Source: Bacillota bacterium (lineage in GTDB: Bacteria; Bacillota; Clostridia; Lachnospirales; Lachnospiraceae). Taken from it: a DNA stretch of 64,000 bases. The stretch covers positions 310,001 to 374,000 of the forward strand of contig JAEZLH010000017.1 in assembly GCA_023435895.1 (NCBI GenBank). The letters are read 5' to 3'. Under the pieces are notes generated by a model. That model saw only the letters and a list, made by a program, of their open reading frames with translations, made no database searches and was not told the origin of the DNA. This document shows positions 1 through 9,014 of this stretch, in pieces (position 1 is the first letter of the stretch; the number at the start of each line of letters is the position of its first letter). The position numbers and the translations under genes were made by a program.

Positions 1-1
1 A

Positions 2-97
2 GTTATAGCGATTTCGAGGAATATAGAACGGATTCATGGTAATGACCTCAATCCTCTCATTTTATTACCAACTTATGATGATTGTAAGAAAATGTGA
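2..97 (+). CDS. 3' end of an unidentified gene (partial, enters from the left edge)
   Basis: An open frame of 31 codons runs from base 2 to a TGA at 95-97 and reads like protein (contains NPLILLPTYDD near its end). No domain can be recognised from so short a tail, and the real gene begins outside the window. The stretch could also be chance openness in AT-rich DNA, so this is a weak call. About 170 bases of non-coding DNA separate it from the carA promoter. Confidence 0.3.
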   Translation, partial: VIAISRNIERIHGNDLNPLILLPTYDDCKKM

Positions 98-244
98 ATT
101 TTAAAAAGGAAAAGTATTATAATTTGACTGGTTCTATCAGATGATAAATATGGCAGAAATAGTTAAAATGTAATGAAATGCTACCATTACAGTGGAGTAA
201 TAGGTATCATTAATATATATAATGAATAAATTTTTTAAAACCAC

Positions 245-273
245 TTGCTATTTCAAAATAGATATGCTACAAT
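245..273 (+). promoter_or_regulatory. Putative carAB promoter (TTGCTA-17-TACAAT)
   Basis: A -35 TTGCTA (245-250) and -10 TACAAT (268-273) are separated by 17 bases. Transcription would start near 280, giving a carA leader of about 195 nt that contains the attenuator at 327-383. Inferred from consensus only. Confidence 0.45.
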
Positions 274-326
274 CATAAAAATGCTTAGAGAAATGAATAT
301 TTATGCAAATATAATTTATAAAAATT

Positions 327-383
327 AAGAATAATTATTGGAGATTTTGCGGTCTCCAATATGGTTTAGTATTCTTTTTTTTT
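327..383 (+). terminator. Terminator-like hairpin in the carA leader (candidate attenuator)
   Basis: Bases 327-333 (AAGAATA) pair with 370-376 (TATTCTT). An inner perfect 8-bp stem pairs 337-344 with 353-360, and seven T follow at 377-383. This is the form of an intrinsic terminator, though the two stems are separated by an asymmetric 3/9-nt internal loop. It lies between the putative promoter and carA, so it could act as an attenuator. No PyrR binding loop was recognised. Confidence 0.5.
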
Positions 384-413
384 GCCAAAATTCAGTAGCT
401 AGTTGATAAATAT

Positions 414-460
414 GCAAAAAAATACATGTTTTTTGCTTAAATATAAGCCGGGAAACCGGC
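414..460 (+). promoter_or_regulatory. Two hairpins just before the carA ribosome-binding site
   Basis: An A/T-rich hairpin pairs 414-421 with 429-436. It is followed by a GC-rich one, GCCGG (447-451), GAAA loop (452-455), CCGGC (456-460). The second ends 5 bases before the GGAGG of carA (466-470). A GNRA-capped stem at this place could affect ribosome access or mRNA stability. No known riboswitch core was recognised around it. Confidence 0.4.
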
Positions 461-475
461 GGAATGGAGGATATA

Positions 476-1558
476 ATGAAAGCGTTCTTAATTCTTGAGG
501 ATGGTAATGTCTTTGTAGGAGAGAGTATTGGGTCCAAGCGGGAGATTATCAGCGAAATTGTATTTAACACAGGTATGACGGGTTATCTCGAGGTATTGAC
601 GGATCCTTCCTATGCGGGTCAAAGTGTAGTTATGACATATCCTTTGATTGGAAATTATGGAATTAGTTATGAAGATATGGAATCACATCAGCCTTGGCTT
701 GATGGTTTCATTGTAAGAGAATTATCAAGAATGCCAAGCAATTTTAGAAATGAAGAGAGCATTCAAAGCTTTTTAGAAAGAAACGATATCCCCGGAGTAT
801 CAGGAGTCGATACCAGAGCACTGGTCAAACTGTTAAGAAATAAAGGAACTATGAATGGAATGATTACAACCGATGAGAATTATGAGCTGGAGGAAGTACT
901 GGAGAAGATCCAAGCTTATAAGGTAGAGAAGGTGGTAGCAAAGACCTCTACAAAAGAAGTAAAGGTAGTTCCTGCTGTGGGTGAAACCAAGTATAAGGTG
1001 GCTTTAATGGATTATGGCTTAAAGAACAATATCCCAAGAAGCTTGTCAAAAAGAGGTTGTGAGGTAACCATCTATCCTGCCTTTACAAAAGCGGAAGAAG
1101 TACTTAAGAATAACCCTGACGGGATTATGTTATCCAATGGACCGGGAGATCCGAAGGAATGCACCGACATTATTGAGGAAGTTAAGAATATGTTTGACAG
1201 TGAGGTTCCCATCTTTGCAATTTGTCTTGGACATCAGCTTTTAGCACTTGCCAATGGCGGTGATACTGAGAAGATGAAGTACGGACATCGTGGTGCCAAT
1301 CACCCGGTGAAAGATTTAAAGACCGGAAGAGTATACATCTCCACTCAGAATCACGGATATATGGTGAAAGGCGATAGCTTAAAGCCGGAAGTAGCAGAAG
1401 TGAGCTTTGTAAATGTAAATGATAAAACGGTAGAAGGTATGCATTACCTTGGTAAGAATGTATTTTCTGTTCAGTTCCATCCGGAAGCTTGTGCAGGTCC
1501 GATGGATAGTGAGTTCCTATTTGACGAGTTTATTAATATGATGGAGGTACAGGGATAA
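476..1558 (+). CDS. carA: Carbamoyl-phosphate synthase, small (glutaminase) subunit
   Basis: Hydrolyses glutamine and channels ammonia to CarB for carbamoyl phosphate, feeding pyrimidine and arginine synthesis in the cytoplasm. The 360-residue length is normal for the family. The N-terminal CarA domain (FLILEDGNVFVGES) is followed by a class I glutamine amidotransferase domain, with the nucleophile Cys in FAICLGHQ and the His-Glu pair in QFHPE. The ATG at 476 is preferred over an in-frame ATG at 464 because GGAGG at 466-470 is correctly spaced for it and would lie inside the longer reading. The stop overlaps the carB start by one base, so the two subunits are translationally coupled. Confidence 0.96.
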   Translation: MKAFLILEDGNVFVGESIGSKREIISEIVFNTGMTGYLEVLTDPSYAGQSVVMTYPLIGNYGISYEDMESHQPWLDGFIVRELSRMPSNFRNEESIQSFLERNDIPGVSGVDTRALVKLLRNKGTMNGMITTDENYELEEVLEKIQAYKVEKVVAKTSTKEVKVVPAVGETKYKVALMDYGLKNNIPRSLSKRGCEVTIYPAFTKAEEVLKNNPDGIMLSNGPGDPKECTDIIEEVKNMFDSEVPIFAICLGHQLLALANGGDTEKMKYGHRGANHPVKDLKTGRVYISTQNHGYMVKGDSLKPEVAEVSFVNVNDKTVEGMHYLGKNVFSVQFHPEACAGPMDSEFLFDEFINMMEVQG

Positions 1559-4500
1559 TGCCGAGAATAGAAAGCATAAAGAGAGTATTGGTAATTGGTT
1601 CCGGTCCGATCGTTATCGGTTCGGCAGCAGAATTTGACTACGCGGGTACACAGGCTTGCCGTTCCTTAAAGGAAGAAGGCATCGAAGTAATCCTTGTAAA
1701 TTCAAATCCAGCAACCATTATGACGGATAAAGAAATTGCGGATATCGTATATATTGAACCCTTAACACCGGATTTTGTAAAGAGAATTATTTTAAAAGAA
1801 AGACCAGATAGCGTATTACCTACCTTGGGAGGTCAGGCAGCATTAAATATTGCAATGGAATTAGAGGAGTCAGGCTTTTTGGAGGAACAGAATGTTCGAT
1901 TAATCGGTACAACCTCTTTAACCATTAAAAAGGCAGAAGATCGTCTTGAATTTAAGACTACCATGGAGAAGATTGGTGAGCCTTGTACTGCAAGTACCGT
2001 AGTAACTACGGTTAAGGACGCGGTTGTATTTGCGGAAACAATCGGTTATCCGGTAGTTGTTCGCCCTGCTTATACCATGGGCGGCAGCGGAGGCGGTATC
2101 GCAGCATCCAAAGAAGAGTTGGAAGATATTTGTACCAATGGTCTTCGTCTCAGCCGCGTTGGTCAATGCTTAATTGAGCGTTGCATTGCTGGTTGGAAGG
2201 AAATTGAATATGAAGTAATGCGTGATAGCGCAGGAAACTGCATTACCGTATGTAATATGGAGAATCTTGACCCGGTTGGTGTTCATACCGGTGACAGTAT
2301 TGTTGTGGCTCCTTCTCAGACGCTTGGAGATAAAGAGTATCAAATGCTTCGTACTTCTGCGTTAAACATCATTACAGAGCTTGGAATCACCGGCGGCTGT
2401 AACGTGCAGTACGCACTTCACCCGGATACCTTTGAGTATGCAGTAATTGAAGTAAATCCCCGTGTTAGCCGTTCTTCTGCACTTGCATCAAAAGCAACCG
2501 GTTACCCCATTGCTAAGGTTGCTGCAAAAATCGCACTGGGCTTTAACCTGGATGAAATTAAAAATGCGGTAACGAAGAAAACCTATGCAAGTTTTGAACC
2601 AACCCTTGATTACTGTGTAGTTAAGATACCCAAGTGGCCCTTTGACAAATTTATCACAGCAAAGAGATTACTTACCACACAGATGAAGGCGACCGGTGAA
2701 GTTATGTCCATCAGTACAAATTTTGAAGCAGCACTGATGAAGGCCCTTCGTTCCTTAGAGCAGAATATCTATAGTTTAAAATACGGCAATTACGATGAGA
2801 AAACCACCGAGCAGATCAGAGAAGAACTTCATTTGGTAGATGATAGACGTCTCTTCGTAATCGCAGAAGCAATCCGCAGAGGAATTACTTATGAAGAAAT
2901 TCATGAAATCACCAAGATTGATCTTTGGTTTATTGATAAAATCGCAATCCTTGTAGAAATGGAACAAGAATTACAAACGAAACCTCTTACCAAGGATTTA
3001 TTAGCCAATGCAAAGCGCATCGGATATCCAGATCGTGTTATTGCTGAGCTAACAGGAAAGCCTGCAACAGAGATTAAAGCCTTACGTAAAGAAAATAATA
3101 TTGTGGCTGCTTATAAGATGGTTGATACCTGTGCGGCTGAGTTCGATGCAGCAACCCCTTATTACTACTCCACCTTTGGCAGTTTCAATGAAGTGGAGAA
3201 AACCAGCGGAAGAAAGAAAATCATGGTACTCGGTTCCGGACCCATTCGTATCGGACAGGGTATTGAATTTGACTACTGCTCAGTACACAGCGTATGGGCT
3301 TTGTCAAAGAGCGGTTGTGAAACCATTATAGTAAATAACAATCCCGAAACAGTAAGTACGGACTTTGATATTGCGGATAAGCTTTACTTTGAGCCATTAA
3401 CTCCAGAGGATGTGGAGAATATCGTTGATATTGAACAGCCGGACGGAGCAGTGGTACAATTTGGCGGTCAGACCGCAATTAAGCTGACGGATGCATTATT
3501 AAAGATGGGCGTTCCCATCCTTGGAACCTCTGCAGCCGATGTTGATGCGGCAGAAGACAGAGAATTATTTGATCAAATACTGGAACAATGTGAAATCCCA
3601 AGACCCGCAGGCAAGACGGTATTAACAACAGAGGAGGCTCTGGTAGCAGCAAATGAGCTGGGCTATCCGGTGCTGGTTCGTCCTTCCTATGTACTCGGCG
3701 GACAGGGAATGCAGATTGCGGTAACAGACAGTGATATTGTAGAATTCATGAGAATCATCAATATGACAGTTCAGGAACATCCAATCCTGGTTGATAAATA
3801 TCTCATGGGTATGGAAGTGGAAGTGGATGCAGTATGCGATGGCGAGGATATCTTAATCCCAGGTATTATGGAGCATATTGAGAGAGCTGGTATTCACTCC
3901 GGTGACTCGATCTCCGTATATCCTACTCAGAATGTCAGTGATAAGGTAAAAGCTGATATTGTAGATTATACAAAGAAGTTAGCAAACTCCCTCCATGTGG
4001 TTGGATTAATTAACATACAGTTCATTGTATATAATGAAGAAGTATATGTAATTGAAGTAAATCCTCGTTCCAGCCGTACCGTACCTTATATTAGCAAGGT
4101 AACAGCATTACCTATCGTAGATATTGCAACTAAAGTAATATTAGGTGAAAAGATTAAATCCCTTGGCTACACCCCGGGGTTATGGCGTGAATCAGAATTT
4201 ATCGCAATCAAGATGCCGGTATTCTCCTTTGAGAAATTACGAGGTGCAGAAACCAGCTTAGGCCCTGAAATGAAATCTACCGGTGAATGCCTTGGTATTG
4301 CTAAGACATATCATGAAGCGTTATATAAAGCCTTCTTAGGTTCAGGGGTAAACCTTCCGAAACATAAGAAGATGATTATGACCGTAAATAAGGCAGATAG
4401 AGAAGAAGCGGTTGATCTTGGCAGAAGATTAGTAGCGATTGGCTATGAAATCTATGCAACAGAAGGAACCTTAGAAGCATTAACCGAAGGCGGAGTACCC

Positions 4501-4752
4501 GCAACTTTGGTTGAGAAGATGGATGCAGAAAGCCCGAATATCATCGACTTGATCTTAAGCCACAAGATTGATATGGTAATTAACACCCCTACTCAGGGAC
4601 GAGATAAGACCAGAGACGGATTTATTATCCGCCGACTTTCCATTGAGACAGGTGTAACCTGCTTTACTGCGATTGATACGGCAGCAGCATTAATCACTAG
4701 CATGGAAAGTGACAACAGTGATATTACATTGGTGGATGTTGCGAAGATCTGA
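1558..4752 (+). CDS. carB: Carbamoyl-phosphate synthase, large subunit
   Basis: Synthesises carbamoyl phosphate from bicarbonate, two ATP and ammonia delivered by CarA. The 1064 residues are full length. The order is N-terminal carboxyphosphate half (VLVIGSGPIVIGSAAEFDYAG, an ATP-grasp domain), oligomerisation region, C-terminal carbamate half (MVLGSGPIRIGQGIEFDYC, second ATP-grasp), and an MGS-like allosteric domain over the last 140 residues. The duplicated halves are clear. The ATG shares its A with the TAA of carA, and GGAGG sits at 1543-1547. A terminator follows at 4789, so carAB looks like a two-gene unit. Whether it serves pyrimidine or arginine synthesis is not shown by its neighbours. 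Confidence 0.97.
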   Translation: MPRIESIKRVLVIGSGPIVIGSAAEFDYAGTQACRSLKEEGIEVILVNSNPATIMTDKEIADIVYIEPLTPDFVKRIILKERPDSVLPTLGGQAALNIAMELEESGFLEEQNVRLIGTTSLTIKKAEDRLEFKTTMEKIGEPCTASTVVTTVKDAVVFAETIGYPVVVRPAYTMGGSGGGIAASKEELEDICTNGLRLSRVGQCLIERCIAGWKEIEYEVMRDSAGNCITVCNMENLDPVGVHTGDSIVVAPSQTLGDKEYQMLRTSALNIITELGITGGCNVQYALHPDTFEYAVIEVNPRVSRSSALASKATGYPIAKVAAKIALGFNLDEIKNAVTKKTYASFEPTLDYCVVKIPKWPFDKFITAKRLLTTQMKATGEVMSISTNFEAALMKALRSLEQNIYSLKYGNYDEKTTEQIREELHLVDDRRLFVIAEAIRRGITYEEIHEITKIDLWFIDKIAILVEMEQELQTKPLTKDLLANAKRIGYPDRVIAELTGKPATEIKALRKENNIVAAYKMVDTCAAEFDAATPYYYSTFGSFNEVEKTSGRKKIMVLGSGPIRIGQGIEFDYCSVHSVWALSKSGCETIIVNNNPETVSTDFDIADKLYFEPLTPEDVENIVDIEQPDGAVVQFGGQTAIKLTDALLKMGVPILGTSAADVDAAEDRELFDQILEQCEIPRPAGKTVLTTEEALVAANELGYPVLVRPSYVLGGQGMQIAVTDSDIVEFMRIINMTVQEHPILVDKYLMGMEVEVDAVCDGEDILIPGIMEHIERAGIHSGDSISVYPTQNVSDKVKADIVDYTKKLANSLHVVGLINIQFIVYNEEVYVIEVNPRSSRTVPYISKVTALPIVDIATKVILGEKIKSLGYTPGLWRESEFIAIKMPVFSFEKLRGAETSLGPEMKSTGECLGIAKTYHEALYKAFLGSGVNLPKHKKMIMTVNKADREEAVDLGRRLVAIGYEIYATEGTLEALTEGGVPATLVEKMDAESPNIIDLILSHKIDMVINTPTQGRDKTRDGFIIRRLSIETGVTCFTAIDTAAALITSMESDNSDITLVDVAKI

Positions 4753-4788
4753 TAGATAGTCCCTTTAGAAATTGAACTTTAAATAAGA

Positions 4789-4831
4789 AAAAAGACTGGC
4801 TCATGAAGCGAAACATGAAGTCAGTCTTTTT
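4789..4831 (+). terminator. Intrinsic terminator after carB
   Basis: AAAAAGACTG (4789-4798) pairs with CAGTCTTTTT (4822-4831), and an inner TCATG/CATGA stem lies within the loop. The T-rich right arm gives the U-tract. The rest of the 309-base gap to the next gene shows nothing else recognisable. Confidence 0.75.
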
Positions 4832-5061
4832 GCATTATCCTTGTACATAAATCATTGGGATTTACCCAAGGTGACTCTACCCTATATCAAAGGGTAGTTT
4901 CAACTGAATAAAGATTCATTATAAAGGGCAGGACAATACTTAGTTAAGAGGAGTTGCCTTATGAATTCTGATTAGAAATGAAGCAATTAATAGATTTGAA
5001 TGTATGAGAGTGGTTTGATATAATGAGCTTATGGAAGAGTAAGTGAAAGGAGGCATTACAA

Positions 5062-5637
5062 ATGACACATATTTATTTTGTAAGGCATGCTCAGCCGGAT
5101 TTTGGATGGACGAATGATAAGAGCAGACCACTGACAGAGGAAGGACACAGAGATAGCAAAAAAGTCAATGAGGTATTACAAGGTATTAAGTTGGATTATG
5201 CGTTGTCAAGCCCTTACCTCAGAAGTATTGATACGATAAGGGAATGTGCTCACACGCACCATTTATTCATAGATACAGATGATCGCTTGCGGGAAAGAAT
5301 CGGTGGTGTTAACGGAAATAATCTTCCCATGTTTCGTAAAAGATGGGCTGACCTGGAGTTTCATGAAGAGGGAGGAGAATCCATCGGCATGGTACAAAGA
5401 AGGAACATGGAAGTGGTAAAGGAATTATTACATAGCCACAAAGATCAGTCGATTCTGATTGGCACCCATGGCACGGCTCTTAGCTCCATACTTAATTATT
5501 TTGAACCTGAATTTGATTGTGATAGCTTCCTGCGGATTATTAACTTTATGCCCTATATTATCCGGTTGGATTTTGAGGGAAGTGAGTGTGTTGGGAAGGA
5601 AGAATTGTTGATTATTGAGAAAGAATTCAATAAATAG
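5062..5637 (+). CDS. Histidine phosphatase family protein (phosphoglycerate mutase-like)
   Basis: A 191-residue cytoplasmic enzyme of the histidine phosphatase superfamily, which uses a phospho-histidine intermediate. The N-terminal YFVRHAQPDF carries the Arg-His pair (residues 8-9) that forms the intermediate, and a second His occurs in IGTHGTALSS. SPYLRSIDT fits the family's usual Ser-Pro-Arg region. Substrate cannot be told from sequence; relatives include broad phosphatases and cofactor-dependent mutases. AAAGGAGG (about 5046-5053) supports the ATG at 5062. It stands alone between terminators. Confidence 0.85.
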   Translation: MTHIYFVRHAQPDFGWTNDKSRPLTEEGHRDSKKVNEVLQGIKLDYALSSPYLRSIDTIRECAHTHHLFIDTDDRLRERIGGVNGNNLPMFRKRWADLEFHEEGGESIGMVQRRNMEVVKELLHSHKDQSILIGTHGTALSSILNYFEPEFDCDSFLRIINFMPYIIRLDFEGSECVGKEELLIIEKEFNK

Positions 5638-5803
5638 GTTTAGCAAAGAAAGGTCTATTCTGATTTAAAATAAGCGTGAAAAGATACATTTGAAATAAAA
5701 GAAGCAAATATCAAGCCAGAAGAGGTTTGAATCAAGAATAAATAGTCAATCGAAATTAAAAGGCAAATAGAGCAATTTGAAATCTGAATTGCAAAACTAT
5801 AAG

Positions 5804-5856
5804 CTCTTAACCGGGAAATGATAATCTTTATATCATATTCCGGTTAGGAGTTTTTT
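5804..5856 (+). terminator. Intrinsic terminator between convergent genes
   Basis: An 11-bp stem pairs 5804-5814 (CTCTTAACCGG) with 5840-5850 (CCGGTTAGGAG), with one mismatch, and TTTTTT follows at 5851-5856. The T-run places it on the plus strand, ending the phosphatase transcript. It may also serve the convergent regulator gene. Confidence 0.7.
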
Positions 5857-5869
5857 GTTGTCGATAATA

Positions 5870-6949
5870 CTAAGTAGTTGACGGGTGAAAAAATGCAGGT
5901 ACACATAATTGCTTCGGAACAGTATTGCCGCGAATAGTTTCAGTTAAGAGGTCAACACATTCCTTTGCCACCTGAGGAATGTTCTGCTCAATATAAGAGA
6001 TACGGCTATGATTGTTACAGTCGAAAGAGCAAACCTTATATTTATGCCATAAATTTTCTTCATCAAGAATTGAAATAATATAATTAGCCATTTCTTTGTT
6101 GGAGGACAAGATTCCATCTATTAAGGAGTAATCATGTAGAAAACGCCGGATATATTCCTTCTTTTCGTTGGAATCAATAATGTTTAAGGGTACCATACAG
6201 GAATTATGTGTATTTAATTGCGTGCTATTATCCAACAAGCAGTCTTTGAAGCCATTCAGACGGTCTTCTGTTACAGAGTTTCTGCTATCTGGTGATAGGA
6301 AAGCAATATTATCGCATCCCAGCTTGGTTAAATAAGCTGTGGCAATCTTGGTTATTTCGTAATTATTCACAGTTACGGTATTGGTTCGGATACCTTTTAA
6401 GTAACGGTCAATTAATACAAAAGGAAATTTCTCTAGATTAAGCTTTAGTATGGATTCGTTATATAGTTCATGCTCTGTTGGAAAAATAATCAGCCCACTG
6501 GCACCCAATGCTTTTAATTTCTCAATGGCCTCGGATTCCTTATACTGATTTTCACGGGTTATAGTCAGAGTTAATAGATAATCGGTTTTGCTGATTTCTT
6601 CCTCAATATAGTTTAGCAGTTGCTGGTCAATCCCTGTTTTCATGGAAGGGAGTATTAGACCTATGGTTTTGGAAGAGAAGTCACTTCGATAAGAGGAAGT
6701 GTTAGCAAAAACGGGTATAGACATAAGGTTTTCAAAGGTGTTGACAAAAGAACCTTTTCCTTTCTTTCTTACTATGTAACCTTTGTCGGCTAACTCGACC
6801 AAGGCATTTTTTGAGGTGATGGAACTAACCATATATTTTGAACTTAATTCATGTTCTGAGGGTACCCGATCACCGGGTCTTAGTGTACCGCTAAATATTT
6901 CATCTAGAATATCATTGATGATTTGTTTGTATAAAGGAACAGTTGTCAT
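5870..6949 (-). CDS. GntR-type regulator with LacI-type sugar-binding domain (AraR-like architecture)
   Basis: A 359-residue DNA-binding protein. Residues 1-70 are a GntR winged helix (MTTVPLYKQIINDILDEI, then VPSEHELSSKYMVS). Residues of about 90-350 are a periplasmic-binding-protein-like effector domain of the LacI/GalR kind (KTIGLILPSM, FPFVLIDRY, SYIEQNIPQVAKECVDLL). This architecture is known from AraR of Bacillus and relatives, which are usually sugar-responsive repressors. It is divergent from an ABC transporter plus two GH2 genes, so it most likely controls them. Two TAGTATAT-containing palindromes lie in the intergenic region. AAGGAG precedes the ATG. Confidence 0.88.
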   Translation of the reverse strand: MTTVPLYKQIINDILDEIFSGTLRPGDRVPSEHELSSKYMVSSITSKNALVELADKGYIVRKKGKGSFVNTFENLMSIPVFANTSSYRSDFSSKTIGLILPSMKTGIDQQLLNYIEEEISKTDYLLTLTITRENQYKESEAIEKLKALGASGLIIFPTEHELYNESILKLNLEKFPFVLIDRYLKGIRTNTVTVNNYEITKIATAYLTKLGCDNIAFLSPDSRNSVTEDRLNGFKDCLLDNSTQLNTHNSCMVPLNIIDSNEKKEYIRRFLHDYSLIDGILSSNKEMANYIISILDEENLWHKYKVCSFDCNNHSRISYIEQNIPQVAKECVDLLTETIRGNTVPKQLCVPAFFHPSTT

Positions 6950-6963
6950 TTTTACTCCTTAAA

Positions 6964-6996
6964 TAGTATATTAAGTCAAGTTAATATAATATACTA
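6964..6996. promoter_or_regulatory. Imperfect palindrome in the regulator's 5' leader (candidate operator 1)
   Basis: TAGTATATTAA (6964-6974) and an inverted copy ending ATATACTA (6989-6996), with an extra A/T insertion in the right half, lie between the putative regulator promoter (7028-7056, minus) and its start. The half-site matches the perfect palindrome at 7125-7144, so autoregulation is plausible. Confidence 0.4.
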
Positions 6997-7027
6997 TGTT
7001 TTATTTAAACTACTAAAGTTATTATCG

Positions 7028-7056
7028 ATTATACTGTAAAAAATATGATAAATCAA
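7028..7056 (-). promoter_or_regulatory. Putative promoter of the GntR/LacI-type regulator (TTGATT-17-TATAAT)
   Basis: Read on the minus strand, TTGATT (7056-7051) and a perfect TATAAT (7033-7028) are 17 bases apart. The start of transcription would be about 70 bases upstream of the ATG. Confidence 0.5.
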
Positions 7057-7099
7057 GTGAAAAATTTCTGATTTATGTTCAATATAGACATTTTACATA

Positions 7100-7144
7100 T
7101 TGTTTTAAATAAGAAAATCATATTATATACTAAATATAGTATAT
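7100..7144 (+). promoter_or_regulatory. Putative promoter and perfect palindromic operator of the first sugar operon
   Basis: ATATACTA-AATA-TAGTATAT (7125-7144) is a perfect 20-bp palindrome. It overlaps the -10 of a TTGTTT-17-TTATAT promoter candidate (7100-7105, 7123-7128) and the expected start site, the position of a repressor operator. The half-site recurs at 6964-6996. Confidence 0.5.
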
Positions 7145-7198
7145 TAAATATATTTATGATTTTATATAATGATTTTACTGAAGGAAAGGAGAGAGAAA

Positions 7199-8095
7199 AT
7201 GAAGAAATATGAAAAAATAAAGAAAAGTAAAAGAAATGCAGCAATCGTATTTTTAGCACCTGCGATCGTATTTTTATTTGTATTCTCGGTTGTTCCGATG
7301 TTGTACTCGTTTGGAATCAGCTTTTTTCGATATAACACTTCCATGGCAGCGGATACAGTGAAATTCAACGGCATTCAAAATTATATTAATGTTCTTACAA
7401 ATAAACAGTTTTTAGATTCCATCGGCTGGACATTCACTTTTACAGTGAGTGCGGTATTCTTGAATGTTGTATTAGGTATGACATTGGCGCTATTGCTCAC
7501 TACAAACTATTGGAACAAGGTTTCAAAAATATATCGAACTTTTTTTACAATGCCTATGATGATTGCTCCGATTGTAACAGCAACCATATGGAAGCTTATA
7601 TTTTCACCGATTTACGGAGTGCTGAACGGAATTTTGTATACACTTGGTTTTGAACGAGTAAATTGGATGTCACAAACATTAACCTCACGAATCGCGCTGG
7701 TTGTAGTAGAAGTATGGGCAACGACTCCGTTATGTATGTTGATCTTTATAGCTGCCCTCAAAACAGTACCGGAAGAAATTATTGAGGCAGCCACGATAGA
7801 TGGAGGTAATTGGGGGCAAAAATTCAAACAAATTATTCTACCTTTAATAAGGAGTTTCATTACCTTGGTTGTTACCATGCGTTTTATGGATGCCATCAGA
7901 ATGTTTGATATTGTATATAACCTGACTAACGGGGGCCCTGGAACATCAACAGAAACCTTGGCCTCCACCATTTACAAAACAGCCTTCCGTTATTATGAAG
8001 TAGGGGAAGGATCGGCAGGTGCAATCATATTCTTTGTTCTTATCATAATGTTTTCACTGCTTTTTATGAAGTTGTTCAGTGAGAAGGAGAATTAG
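7199..8095 (+). CDS. Carbohydrate ABC transporter permease (MalF/UgpA-type)
   Basis: A 298-residue membrane protein with about six hydrophobic segments, the first at roughly residues 17-40. The EAA loop that contacts the ATPase is visible (EEIIEAATIDGG, followed by ILPLI), which is diagnostic for binding-protein-dependent importers. The ATG at 7199 is chosen over an in-frame start at 7169 because GGAAAGGAGAG ends just upstream of it. It is the first gene of a five-gene operon with a second permease, a binding protein and two GH2 enzymes. No ATPase gene is present, as is common for Firmicute CUT1 systems that share one ATPase. Confidence 0.9.
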   Translation: MKKYEKIKKSKRNAAIVFLAPAIVFLFVFSVVPMLYSFGISFFRYNTSMAADTVKFNGIQNYINVLTNKQFLDSIGWTFTFTVSAVFLNVVLGMTLALLLTTNYWNKVSKIYRTFFTMPMMIAPIVTATIWKLIFSPIYGVLNGILYTLGFERVNWMSQTLTSRIALVVVEVWATTPLCMLIFIAALKTVPEEIIEAATIDGGNWGQKFKQIILPLIRSFITLVVTMRFMDAIRMFDIVYNLTNGGPGTSTETLASTIYKTAFRYYEVGEGSAGAIIFFVLIIMFSLLFMKLFSEKEN

Positions 8096-8113
8096 TCAGG
8101 AAGGAGATTTTTT

Positions 8114-8947
8114 ATGAAAAAAAGCGTAACTAGAGCAATATTAATATTAATCGGAATGACAGTGCTTGGTGTATTCTTCTTTTTTCCGTTATACTGGACC
8201 TTTATTACTTCATTTAAGACCTCGGCACAGATATTTGTGGAAAAGCCATTGTTTTTCATCGATACCCTTTATTTAAATAATTATATTGAAATTTTTATAA
8301 AAACGGATGTCATACGATTCTTTATGAACAGTTTGGTGGTGTCTTCCGTTACAACAATCGTATCGTTAATGATTGCTACAATGGCTGGGTTTGGATTTTG
8401 CAGATACTATTTTAAGGGAAAAGTTGCATTACAGAATTCGGTGCTGATTGTTCGTATGATACCAGCGCTGGTTTATACGATACCGTACTATATCATCTAT
8501 AACCAGCTACATTTACTGGATACTATTCATGGACTGATCCTAGCATATATTGCATTTGCGCTTCCGCTAGCAATATGGCTATCCATCAATTTCTTTTCGG
8601 AAATACCCCATGAATTATATGAATCAGCAGAGATAGACGGATGCAGTGAATATAAAATTTATTGGAAAATTGCGCTACCATTAGTAAAGGCAGGTATTGT
8701 AGTAATTGCGATTTTAGTTTTTATCGGAGCTTGGAATGAATTTGGTTTAGCATTGGTATTGCAGTCCTCCGATCATAATAAGACGTTACCAATCGGAATT
8801 GCAAGTATGATTCAAACACATAAGGATACGCCTTCAGGTTCGTTGGCGGCAGCGGGTATGTTAGCTATGATTCCGGCAGTTATTCTTTCACTTACGACAC
8901 AGAAATATATAGTGAAGGGAACAATGGCAGGAGCAGTGAAGGGTTAG
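8114..8947 (+). CDS. Carbohydrate ABC transporter permease (MalG/UgpE-type)
   Basis: A 277-residue partner permease, with six predicted membrane segments and the EAA loop ELYESAEIDGCSEYKIYWK followed by ALPLV. It ends with the typical GTMAGAVKG tail of MalG-type proteins. AGGAGA upstream supports the ATG, 18 bases after the previous stop. With its neighbour it forms the heteromeric transmembrane pore; the substrate is presumably a beta-linked oligosaccharide because two GH2 genes follow. Confidence 0.9.
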   Translation: MKKSVTRAILILIGMTVLGVFFFFPLYWTFITSFKTSAQIFVEKPLFFIDTLYLNNYIEIFIKTDVIRFFMNSLVVSSVTTIVSLMIATMAGFGFCRYYFKGKVALQNSVLIVRMIPALVYTIPYYIIYNQLHLLDTIHGLILAYIAFALPLAIWLSINFFSEIPHELYESAEIDGCSEYKIYWKIALPLVKAGIVVIAILVFIGAWNEFGLALVLQSSDHNKTLPIGIASMIQTHKDTPSGSLAAAGMLAMIPAVILSLTTQKYIVKGTMAGAVKG

Positions 8948-9014
8948 GAATATCCCAGGTGATAGCTATTCATATACAAGGGTTATTAAGCTTATTAAAA
9001 CAGGAGGAAAAGGT

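Noticed and set aside
281..328. 15-codon leader peptide (ATG 281) in the carA leader
   Set aside because: It would begin at about the first transcribed base, has no RBS, and holds no run of a regulatory amino acid; kept only as a note.
447..460. GCCGG-GAAA-CCGGC hairpin as part of a ZTP or c-di-GMP riboswitch
   Set aside because: The rest of those conserved cores is absent.
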